Origin: an uncultured Clostridia bacterium
GTDB lineage: Bacteria > Bacillota > Clostridia > Christensenellales > UBA1242
Assembly: GCA_947623775.1 (NCBI GenBank)
Contig: CANQHL010000014.1
Span: 1-22,123, forward strand
DNA: 22,123 nucleotides
Direction of reading: 5' to 3'
Shown here: positions 6,928-13,124 of the stretch, piece after piece
How positions within the stretch are numbered: the stretch's first letter is position 1
How the letters are laid out: each line of letters begins with the position of its first letter
The notes under the pieces: model-generated
The model's input: only the letters and a program-made list of their open reading frames with translations
The model's database searches: none
Told to the model about the DNA's origin: nothing
Position numbers and translations under genes: made by a program

Positions 6928-7162
6928 TTGCCGCAGTGAAGAGGACGGTTACTTCGTCACTTATGAAGCCCGAACAAAGACGGTAGGGCACCCGTGCTCA
7001 CAGTTTCTCGGCAATTTTAAAAATTCAAGTTGTGGTAGTGTAGATAAGAGTTACTTCGTCTATTAGTAACGTTCCCCTGTTCTGCAGGGGAAAAGGCACT
7101 CTTATCGATTGTTTCTCCACAACTCCATTTTAAGGTTGCCTTTTCAAAAGACAACCTTTTTT
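6928..7162 (+). ncRNA. Two-domain structured non-coding RNA upstream of Ro60; candidate Y-like RNA
   Basis: A strong promoter, two compact folded domains and an intrinsic terminator delimit a ~230-nt RNA. Domain 1 (6928-7014) is closed by TTGCCG/CGGCAA. It contains GACG/CGTC (6944-6947 with 6955-6958) and a possible H-type pseudoknot: GCCC 6968-6971 with GGGC 6986-6989, and ACGG 6980-6983 with CCGT 6992-6995. Domain 2 (7028-7124) has four perfect helices: AGTTGTGG/CCACAACT closing it, GATAAGAG 7043-7050 with CTCTTATC 7099-7106, TTAC/GTAA hairpin 7051-7069, and CCCCTG/CAGGGG 7074-7090. The two inner hairpins form a three-way junction on the second helix. GTTACTTCGTC occurs once in each domain (6948 and 7050). 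I do not recognise the family. Its position before a Ro60 gene suggests a Y-type RNA, but the conserved Ro-binding motif of known Y RNAs is not evident; raiA-type or other large Firmicute RNAs remain possible. The transcript may also be processed into two RNAs. Confidence 0.75.
7132..7162 (+). terminator. Intrinsic terminator of the ncRNA
   Basis: AAGGTTG (7132-7138) pairs with CAACCTT (7152-7158), with an additional CTT/AAG pairing inside after one mismatch. The stem runs into a T-rich tail (7157-7162). Confidence 0.85.
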
Positions 7163-7586
7163 ATAAAATACCAATATTTAAGCGTGATTTTTAATAAAGT
7201 GCAATTTTTACTGCTGTATGGCAATTTGTATACAATATACTATTTACTATTTACACCAATTTTTGAGATGATACAATATTTGTTGTTTAATTATGGTGGT
7301 ATTTAGTTGTTGTGAGGTTTGGTTGTTTAAATGGGGGATTTTTATAGGTTATAAAAACAAGCGGGCTTTCGCATTATTGAAATTTTGCATATTTGAAGTT
7401 TTGTGTTATTAAGGTTTTGTATCGCTGAAGTTTAATGTTGCCGTGCTGAAATGAAATTTTTTAATTGTTTATCAAATATGAAAAACAACAAAAATAGATA
7501 AAAATTTAGAAAAATACGCAAAAATTCATTAAAATTTATCAAAAAACACGCAAAATATTTAAAATTATATAAATTTAGGAGGAGTT
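7163..7586 (+). other. Intergenic leader of Ro60 with nine helically phased A-tracts
   Basis: No gene was found. A small palindrome, TTGTATACAA, lies near 7227-7236. From 7481 to 7564, A-tracts of four to six bases recur at centres of about 7483, 7492, 7502, 7512, 7522, 7532, 7543, 7553 and 7562, a spacing of 9-11 bp. This is the classic pattern of intrinsically bent DNA. No convincing -35/-10 pair was identified, so the Ro60 promoter is not located. The ribosome binding site AGGAGG is at about 7577-7582. Confidence 0.55.
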
Positions 7587-9107
7587 ATGTCAAAATTTAA
7601 TTGGGAAAAAACAAAATTCACATTAAATAAATCAGGTGTTAAAGCCTACAAATTGAGTGATAAAGAAAAACTTGTAACTATGGTTTTGACAACCATGTTT
7701 GGGGAAGAAAAATATTATGGTGACAACACCGACGAACTTATGAATCTTGCTGCCGACCTAATTGCTCGTGGTGAAGGGCAATTTGTCGCAAATCTTGCTG
7801 TTTTTGTAAGAAATGAAATGGGGCTTCGAAGCGTGTCTCATGCACTTTGTGCACTTCTTGCAGGCAATGAAAAAGGAAAAGAGTTTGTTAAATATGCTGT
7901 TGCCGGGGTTTGCAAGAGAGCTGACGATATACTTGAAATTTTGTCGTGCTATATTCATATTTTTGGAAAACCTATTGCAAATTCGCTTAAAAAAGCACTC
8001 GCAAAAGCAATGAACACTTTTGATGAATACAGTTTTGCAAAGTATAATGGTGGCAATAAGGAAATCAAATTTATAGACGTTCTTAGACTTACCCACGCAA
8101 AAGCAAAAGATGAAAAACAAAATCAAATTTTCAATGCAATTATAAACGACACTTTAAAAACTCCATACACCTGGGAAACTCAACTTAGTGAAAGAGGCAA
8201 CACCAAAGATGTTTGGGAAGAACTTATTGATAGTGGAAAACTTGGTATGATGGCAATGGTGCGAAATCTTAACAATATTCTTAATTCCAAGGCTGAAAAC
8301 TTAGACAAGGTGTTGAACGCTTTCGGAAACGAAGAAGCGGTTAAGAAAAGCAAAATTTTGCCTTTCAGGTTTTATTCTGCGTATATTAACGTGGAAAACA
8401 ATCCAAACAGTTCCTCAAAAGTGTTGGATGCCCTTGAAACAGGAGTTGAAACAAGCACTAAAAATATACCAATGCTTAAAGGAAAAACCTGCATTGCAAT
8501 TGACGTTAGTGGCTCAATGAGTGGCACTATATCCCTTAATAGTCAAGTTCGCTGCGTAGATATTGCAGCGTTGCTCGGGGCCATGGCAAGCAAAATTTGT
8601 GAAGATTCAATTGTTATGACATTTGATACAAACATTAAGCGTCAAAGCTTCTCTTCAAAAAATGGAATAATCGCAAATGCAAAATCCATAACTCCAACAT
8701 GGGGTGGAACGGCAATCGGGCTTCCTTTGGTTGAACTTTTGGACAACAATATATATGTTGACCGAATTATCATTTTGTCTGATAATGAGGTTAATGCAAG
8801 GATTGACTATCCATTCCAATATTACGATGATGAAAGAAAAAAGATCGGCAAACCTCTTTCTTGCCAAGAACTTTTTGAACTTTATAAAAAATACGTCAAT
8901 AAAAATGTCATTCTTCATGGCGTTGATTTGGTGGGATATGGAACTTCTCAATTTAGAGGAAAAAATGAGTTTATCATTTCAGGCTGGAACGAAAAAATCT
9001 TTGACTTTATACATCTTGCAGAGGAGGGCTTTGGCAATCTTGTTAAAGTCATTGAATTATATAATGAAGTGAGTGGAAGCGATGTTGACGCTGATGCAGA
9101 GGGCTAA
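7587..9107 (+). CDS. rsr: Ro60 orthologue (TROVE domain + von Willebrand A domain)
   Basis: The 506-residue protein is a bacterial counterpart of the eukaryotic Ro60 autoantigen, a ring-shaped RNA-binding protein that holds Y RNAs and misfolded or processed RNAs. Residues ~15-290 are the helical-repeat TROVE domain, with family-like stretches such as LADLIARGEGQFVANLAVFVRNEMGLRSVSH broken over residues ~55-85. Residues ~300-490 are a vWA domain with a complete MIDAS: DVSGS (Asp306, Ser308, Ser310), Thr375 in WGGTAIG and Asp399 in LSDNE. Length is close to the human protein (538). The start follows AGGAGG. A structured RNA gene lies ~425 bp upstream on the same strand, and a small HTH gene overlaps the 3' end. 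Ro60 is found in only a minority of bacteria. The symbol rsr follows the Deinococcus orthologue. Confidence 0.92.
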   Translation: MSKFNWEKTKFTLNKSGVKAYKLSDKEKLVTMVLTTMFGEEKYYGDNTDELMNLAADLIARGEGQFVANLAVFVRNEMGLRSVSHALCALLAGNEKGKEFVKYAVAGVCKRADDILEILSCYIHIFGKPIANSLKKALAKAMNTFDEYSFAKYNGGNKEIKFIDVLRLTHAKAKDEKQNQIFNAIINDTLKTPYTWETQLSERGNTKDVWEELIDSGKLGMMAMVRNLNNILNSKAENLDKVLNAFGNEEAVKKSKILPFRFYSAYINVENNPNSSSKVLDALETGVETSTKNIPMLKGKTCIAIDVSGSMSGTISLNSQVRCVDIAALLGAMASKICEDSIVMTFDTNIKRQSFSSKNGIIANAKSITPTWGGTAIGLPLVELLDNNIYVDRIIILSDNEVNARIDYPFQYYDDERKKIGKPLSCQELFELYKKYVNKNVILHGVDLVGYGTSQFRGKNEFIISGWNEKIFDFIHLAEEGFGNLVKVIELYNEVSGSDVDADAEG

Positions 9108-9264
9108 GATTGCACAAAAGAAAAAGAACCTCAAAATAACCACAAAAGAACTCGCCCTCCAACTCGATGTCAAATATGGGACATTGTCAATGGTGCTTTG
9201 TGGAAGTTATTCAAATGAGGACGTTGAAAAAATTGTGCTTGATTGGCTGAAAAAGAAAGATTAA
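9082..9264 (+). CDS. Small helix-turn-helix protein coupled to Ro60
   Basis: This ~60-residue basic protein overlaps the last 26 bases of the Ro60 gene in another frame. The segment TTKELALQLDVKYGTLSMVLCG looks like an XRE/Cro-type helix-turn-helix (…ELA..L.V..GTLS.VL.G), followed by an acidic/basic helix ending in WLKKKD. Possible starts are GTG 9073, ATG 9082 and ATG 9094; the ATG at 9082 has a weak GTGAG about eight bases upstream and is chosen. Overlap implies translational coupling, so it may regulate the Ro60/ncRNA locus or serve as its partner. That role is inference; the tiny size leaves little room for an effector domain. A terminator follows. Confidence 0.65.
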   Translation: MLTLMQRAKIAQKKKNLKITTKELALQLDVKYGTLSMVLCGSYSNEDVEKIVLDWLKKKD

Positions 9265-9283
9265 AAAATAATAATAATTTTAC

Positions 9284-9320
9284 AAAAAAGGCGTTTTTAA
9301 CTAAAAAAGCGTCTTTTTTT
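9284..9320 (+). terminator. Intrinsic terminator of the Ro60-HTH operon
   Basis: An A-rich left arm ending in AAGGCGTTTTT (from 9284) pairs with AAAAAGCGTCTT and the T run (to 9320) around a short AACT loop, with one or two mismatches. The T run continues after the stem. Confidence 0.75.
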
Positions 9321-9660
9321 GCTGTTTTTTGCGATTTTTACATGTTTTTTACTAAATTATATTTTCTTTTTGCGAAATTTTTTATTGACCTTTATGTTTA
9401 ACAAATATATCACACGTGTTTTGTCGATGGGAAAATATTCTTCTTTTTTGCGTTTTTCATATCATAGGCGGGAAAATTGCCCAGGAAAATTTTTAAATTA
9501 TCCTTGTAATTTTGTGTTATCTCATGTTATCATAAAATATAGCATGATGATATAAAAATTAGAAAAAATTCAAAAAAATCACGAAAAAATGCGAAAAAAT
9601 AAAAATTTTTTGGTTTTATCGTTGCTTCGTGTGGCAAACAAGAATATTTTTGGAGGTACA
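9321..9660 (+). other. 340-bp intergenic region flanked by phased T- and A-tracts
   Basis: No gene was found. T-tracts centred near 9317, 9327, 9337, 9347, 9369 and 9380 occupy the left part. A-tracts centred near 9556, 9565, 9575, 9586, 9596 and 9603 occupy the right part, close to one helical turn apart. A weak promoter candidate is TTGACC at 9385-9390 with TATATC/TATCAC at 9406-9413. The ribosome binding site TGGAGG of the next gene is at 9651-9656. Confidence 0.45.
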
Positions 9661-10170
9661 ATGAAAGAGTTTGATTTGGTGAAGTTGACAAACGCACAAA
9701 GATATATTGATAAAGGTTTATACGATGATTTGCATGGTATAGTAATAAAGGCTGGGAACACTGAAAGTGACGTGCTGTTTTTAAATGATATGAGCATTGG
9801 TGATGCAATTATAGTAACAATTTTAAATAGTGATTTGACAAGAGAAAAAGAAGTGTTGCCTGAGGTTGTCAAAAATGAGATTAAAGAAAAATTAGATGTC
9901 GGCAAACTAAGAAAGAAAACGAAATTTGTTCAAATTGACTTGAAGGATTATGATATTGACTTAAAGGCGTATGATATGGTTGAATTAACGGTGGAAGATG
10001 AAAAATATGCGAAATATGGTGTTCACAAAGGAGAAATTGGGTGTGTTCTCGAGGGTGGCATAATAAATGACAAATGTTTTGTTGATTTTACGGGGGTGGA
10101 TAAACAAGGTAAAATGTATGGTGCTTGTATAACCGTTAAAATAAAAGATTTAAAAAAATTACTTAAATAA
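9661..10170 (+). CDS. Protein with two copies of an SH3-like (DUF4926-like) module
   Basis: This 169-residue protein has an internal duplication. The N-terminal copy (~3-62) reads FDLVKLTNAQRY then GLYDDLHGIVI, ending in AIIVTILNSDL. The C-terminal copy (~108-165) reads YDMVELTVEDEKY then GVHKGEIGCVL, ending in ACITVKIKDLK. The pattern YDxVxLxxxxxxYGxxKGxxGxV, then a strand pair, resembles DUF4926/KOW-like SH3-fold domains, usually found singly. No catalytic residues or membrane segments are visible; a charged linker (~62-105) joins the copies. The start at 9661 follows TGGAGG; an in-frame ATG at 9589 lies in the A-tract leader without a ribosome binding site. The function is unknown. Confidence 0.75.
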   Translation: MKEFDLVKLTNAQRYIDKGLYDDLHGIVIKAGNTESDVLFLNDMSIGDAIIVTILNSDLTREKEVLPEVVKNEIKEKLDVGKLRKKTKFVQIDLKDYDIDLKAYDMVELTVEDEKYAKYGVHKGEIGCVLEGGIINDKCFVDFTGVDKQGKMYGACITVKIKDLKKLLK

Positions 10171-10215
10171 AAGCGGAGTTTTGCACGAATTATGATTTGA
10201 CGCTCCCGCCTTTTG
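10171..10215 (+). terminator. Possible weak terminator
   Basis: GCGGAG at 10173-10178 can pair with CTCCCGC at 10203-10209 with one bulged C, and four Ts follow. The loop is long (24 nt), so this is only a candidate. Confidence 0.3.
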
Positions 10216-10411
10216 ATTAATCTTTTGATGTGTTTACTTTAATTTTATTCAATATTTTCTGTATTTCCTGCATACGACAGACGTTATTATAATTCCTATA
10301 ATAATTTTAAAAATGTTTGTTGGCTCTGGAGAAATATAGTTTCTTCATTTGCGGAGTTTTATTGCACTTGAGTAAAAATTTGATTGTTTAGAAAAAACAA
10401 TATTATTTTAT

Positions 10412-10440
10412 TTGACAATGTTTTTTATTTGATTTATCCT
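10412..10440 (+). promoter_or_regulatory. Promoter of the DUF4272 gene
   Basis: TTGACA at 10412-10417 is followed after exactly 17 bp by TATCCT at 10435-10440, which keeps the first two bases and the final T of the consensus. Initiation near 10446 would leave almost no leader beyond the AAGGAGG at 10446-10452. Confidence 0.45.
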
Positions 10441-10457
10441 TATTAAAGGAGGTATTT

Positions 10458-11123
10458 ATGGCAAAATCTGCTTCGCAAAGAAGAGAAGAATCAAACAATT
10501 ATATCAAATCAAAGGGGATTTGCTGCCTGGAAGAATTGCCACTTGTTGAAGAAAGCAAAGATGTTAAACTTAAAGACTTGGATACAATTTGCAAAAAGGC
10601 AATCTCAACAATTTTGACAATTCAAGTGGTGGGCGAATTGCTCAATAACGGAGATTTTGATAAAACCACTCAATATTTTCTGAGTGTAATGGACCACTTT
10701 GGAGTTACCGATTATATGAATGGGCTTGAACAGTATGTAATGGCAGGAAAAGCCGATGAACAAGATTTGATTGCTTGCGACTGGGAATACGAAATTTATT
10801 GGAGTCTACTTTGGGCGCTCGGATTTGATGTCGACTTGAAAGACGCTGCAAACATGTGTGATTGTGGTTATGCGCTTGACGTTGTGTATGATTGCAAAAA
10901 TTATGAGGAATTTAAAAGCAAATGCAAACTTCGTGACATTGAAGAAATTTTGGATATGCTTGATTTATTTTATAGATTTCATTGGGCAACAACTGAAAAG
11001 CGGGTTAATCCTGACACACCGATTGGCGATTTGAACCCAGAAATTGTTGTGGAAAGAAGACGCGGTTTGGAATGGCTTGTAAGCAAAGAAGAAGATTGGT
11101 ATGAAATCTCTTTGGATACATAA
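10458..11123 (+). CDS. DUF4272 domain-containing protein
   Basis: The 221-residue protein fits the DUF4272 family: RREESNNYIKSKGI at the N-terminus (residues ~8-21), then a central helical region, the hallmark WEYEIYWSLLWALGFDVDL (residues ~109-127) and a following short cysteine-containing segment (MCDCGY). It is predicted soluble with no signal peptide or membrane segment. The family is widespread, occurs often near secretion or immunity genes, and has no established function. The start follows AAGGAGG. A promoter just upstream and a clean terminator downstream make it a single-gene unit. Confidence 0.85.
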   Translation: MAKSASQRREESNNYIKSKGICCLEELPLVEESKDVKLKDLDTICKKAISTILTIQVVGELLNNGDFDKTTQYFLSVMDHFGVTDYMNGLEQYVMAGKADEQDLIACDWEYEIYWSLLWALGFDVDLKDAANMCDCGYALDVVYDCKNYEEFKSKCKLRDIEEILDMLDLFYRFHWATTEKRVNPDTPIGDLNPEIVVERRRGLEWLVSKEEDWYEISLDT

Positions 11124-11152
11124 ATATCATAGATAGCACAAAATTAAAACGA

Positions 11153-11178
11153 GGAGTGAAGCAAGTTCACTCCTTTTT
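11153..11178 (+). terminator. Intrinsic terminator of the DUF4272 gene
   Basis: A perfect 8-bp stem, GGAGTGAA (11153-11160) with TTCACTCC (11166-11173), closes a GCAAG loop and is followed by TTTTT. Confidence 0.92.
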
Positions 11179-11187
11179 GTTGCCACT

Positions 11188-11356
11188 AAGCCAGATGTTG
11201 GACGCCAACCAGATGTTGGACGTTTAGCGACAAGCCAGATGCTTGGCGACTAGCGAATTTGATTGAATTTGAAGCGTTCAATTTCGTTGTCTTTTAAATG
11301 TCACAAAACGCAGTGAGTAAAGAGTGTCTAAGACACCAAGCCAGATGCTTGGCGAC
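11188..11356 (+). repeat. Four CAGAT-loop mini-hairpin repeats
   Basis: The word CCAGATG with flanking dyad arms occurs four times: 11188-11204, 11205-11222, 11231-11250 and 11336-11356. The second folds as CCAAC-CAGAT-GTTGG and the fourth as CCAAGC-CAGAT-GCTTGG; the third keeps five pairs. The arms differ between copies but remain complementary, while the CAGAT loop is constant. The first copy mixes arms of both types and pairs poorly. Confidence 0.75.
11231..11304 (+). repeat. 74-bp direct repeat, copy 1
   Basis: This block begins with a CAGAT-loop hairpin and ends in TTTTAAATGTCAC. It matches 11337-11410 in all but six of 74 positions, four of the six being G here and A in the second copy. 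It has no coding frame of note. Confidence 0.9.
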
Positions 11357-11410
11357 TAGCGAATTTAATTGTATTTAAAGCATTCAATTTCATTGTCTTT
11401 TAAATGGCAC
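11337..11410 (+). repeat. 74-bp direct repeat, copy 2
   Basis: This is the second copy of the block at 11231-11304, 106 bp downstream. The sequence between the copies contains a small perfect hairpin, GTGTCT-A-AGACAC, at 11324-11336, directly abutting this copy. Confidence 0.9.
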
Positions 11411-11445
11411 TAATCGTATGATTTTTATGGACCCCCATAAACCAT

Positions 11446-11563
11446 ATTATGTCAAGCTTATATCTAAAAACGATGTATTTTTTAAATTTTGCAATAATTT
11501 TTTATTTTTTGCAAAATTCTTGGTAAATCATTTGACATTATGTTGGGGGGGGGGGTGTAAAAT
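11446..11563 (+). repeat. ~120-bp promoter-bearing element, copy 1
   Basis: From ATTATGTCAAGCTTAT through AACGATGTATTTTTT, TTTTGCAATA, CAAAATTCTT and TTTGACATTATG to a G-run, this segment matches 13345-13467 along its length. Left (ATTATGTCAA) and right (TTTGACATTAT) ends are imperfect inverted repeats. The right end carries the -35 box and G-tract of a promoter. Confidence 0.85.
11532..11563 (+). promoter_or_regulatory. Poly-G-spacer promoter of the beta-helix surface protein gene
   Basis: TTGACA (11532-11537) and TAAAAT (11558-11563) are separated by 20 bp, of which 11 are an uninterrupted G-tract (11545-11555). A tract of about eight Gs would give the optimal 17-bp spacing. This is the known arrangement of phase-variable promoters that switch by slipped-strand mispairing. 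Activity is inferred. Confidence 0.6.
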
Positions 11564-11721
11564 AGTTGTGATTTAGGTGATATTTTTCTTTAATTTTTAC
11601 GTTTGTTAGGATTTTACCAACGACAAAGCATCAAATGAAATTAGAAGAAAAAGTTGGTAATTTTTAAGTAAAAGTATGAAAAATTTTGACTTAAATGCAA
11701 AAAATAACAAAAGGAGGAAAA
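11564..11721 (+). other. Leader of the beta-helix gene with an 8-bp inverted repeat
   Basis: TTACCAAC (11614-11621) and GTTGGTAA (11653-11660) form a perfect 8-bp stem around a 31-nt loop, followed by TTTTT. It could be a leader hairpin or a weak attenuator. AGGAGG at about 11711-11716 sets the start at 11722. Confidence 0.45.
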
Positions 11722-13068
11722 ATGGAAACAAAAAAGAAGGTGTTGATATCCTCTGCGGTTGCACTTGCTCTTGTTGTAATTGCCGTTGTTCTGCTTGTCG
11801 TATTATTGCCTAAGGGTCACACTCATACCTTAGGGGAAGAGAGCTACGAATATGGAGCTGGCAAATACGTTGGAACATGCACGCATAAAGGATGCGACGA
11901 AAAAACTTGGGTTGAAGCTGGAAGTGAACAATATCCTTATCTTATAAAGGACGATGCAACAGCCCTCAGTTCACTTGCCTTTGTTAAGGCTAGACAAACT
12001 GGTGAGGATGCCCTCACTGACAAACTTTACCTTAAACTTGTTGACAATGTTACAATAGGTGAAGGTAAAACTGAAACGAATGCTGCTTCTATCGAGCACT
12101 TTGTTGTAGAAAAAGAGATGAATGTCGTGCTTGACCTCAACGGTCACTCAATACTCGACAAAACACAAAAGACAATTGACAACTTTGGAACTCTTACCAT
12201 TGTTGACAATTCACAAGATCAAGACGGCTTTGTTGATGTTCTTGCATTTAGATCATCAGCAGTTGTTAATGAACTGGGTGGAACATTTACATTAAACAGC
12301 GGTAGACTTTACAGAAGCACAAAAGGAGACGACCCTCAAAGTGAAGGATTTATATCTCACTATGTATTTACAAACTACGGAACAGCAACAATTAATGGCG
12401 GGAAAATCCACGCAATTGACGGTTGCTATTGGGGATATCCAGTAGACAACTCTGGTGGAAAGTGGACACTTAACACTTGCTCATCACTTATTGATAATGG
12501 TTGGTCAGATGCCGCAGGTTATGGAAACCAAAACGGTGAATTCCCAGGTGAAGGACTTGCACTTTCAACACCAGCACAACCAATAAGAGATCAAGAAGAT
12601 GATGCTGACAAATTTGCAGTGCTCACTATCAATGGCGGTGAATTTTTAGGCGGAAAAGTTGTATTGAAAAATGATTTTTACGGAAAAGTAGTAATCAATG
12701 GCGGAAAATTCAGTACAGGTATGGACAATAATAAGGTATGGGATACAAGAACAGAAAATGGCACGGGTGCTGAGAACTTACAGGAAGGCGTATTCAACGT
12801 CGTTGCAGGTGCTGAATTAACCATAAACGATGGCGAATTCACAATTACCAATAATGGTAAATATGTAATTAAAAATGCCGGAACAACAACAGTTAATGGC
12901 GGAAAATTTACTGTTGAGGATTGCACATATGTTGTTACAGTAGTTGGTGAAGCTACAACAACAATCTCAGAAAATGCAACCTTGACTGGTAATGTTACTA
13001 CAGCTGAATTTCAAGGCACAGTAACAGGCGACTTTACTAAAAATGATTTTGATGTTGTAAGTGAATAA
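11722..13068 (+). CDS. Membrane-anchored parallel beta-helix surface protein
   Basis: The 448-residue product starts METKKK, then has a hydrophobic segment at residues ~8-30 with no clear signal-peptidase site, so it is probably an N-terminally anchored extracellular protein. HTHT (33-36) and CTHKGC (53-58) form a small His/Cys motif seen in Firmicute surface proteins. Residues ~105-440 carry beta-helix rungs marked by LDLNGHSI (138-145) and by repeated NGG turns: NSG 192, NGG 225, NGG 304, NGG 326, NDG 369 and NGG 392. This is the pattern of pectate-lyase-like or adhesin folds; no catalytic site is evident. AGGAGG six bases before the ATG supports this start over the in-frame ATG at 11695. 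The gene sits behind a poly-G promoter and ahead of tandem terminators, as a stand-alone and possibly phase-variable unit. Confidence 0.85.
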   Translation: METKKKVLISSAVALALVVIAVVLLVVLLPKGHTHTLGEESYEYGAGKYVGTCTHKGCDEKTWVEAGSEQYPYLIKDDATALSSLAFVKARQTGEDALTDKLYLKLVDNVTIGEGKTETNAASIEHFVVEKEMNVVLDLNGHSILDKTQKTIDNFGTLTIVDNSQDQDGFVDVLAFRSSAVVNELGGTFTLNSGRLYRSTKGDDPQSEGFISHYVFTNYGTATINGGKIHAIDGCYWGYPVDNSGGKWTLNTCSSLIDNGWSDAAGYGNQNGEFPGEGLALSTPAQPIRDQEDDADKFAVLTINGGEFLGGKVVLKNDFYGKVVINGGKFSTGMDNNKVWDTRTENGTGAENLQEGVFNVVAGAELTINDGEFTITNNGKYVIKNAGTTTVNGGKFTVEDCTYVVTVVGEATTTISENATLTGNVTTAEFQGTVTGDFTKNDFDVVSE

Positions 13069-13124
13069 TCAATTTATAGTGAAGTGCATTAAGCCATAAT
13101 AAAGTTTTAAAAAATTATGCAAAT

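Noticed and set aside
7029..7127. True tRNA gene
   Set aside because: The terminal stem, TA and TCCA are tRNA-like, but there is no T-arm (GTTCRA) and no proper D- or anticodon arm.
7109..7306. Open frame of 65 codons on the + strand
   Set aside because: It starts inside the closing helix of the structured RNA, runs through its terminator, has no ribosome binding site and an AT-biased hydrophobic composition.
9589..9660. Earlier ATG start of the duplicated SH3-like gene
   Set aside because: It lies in the phased A-tract leader without a ribosome binding site; TGGAGG precedes the ATG at 9661.
11231..11410. CRISPR array
   Set aside because: There are only two 74-bp repeats with six differences, no regular spacers and no cas genes.
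11685..11690. TTGACT just before the beta-helix gene as another promoter
   Set aside because: No -10 hexamer fits between it and the ribosome binding site.
11695..11721. Earlier ATG start of the beta-helix protein
   Set aside because: It would precede the AGGAGG site and add residues before the basic-hydrophobic export signal; the ATG at 11722 is correctly spaced.
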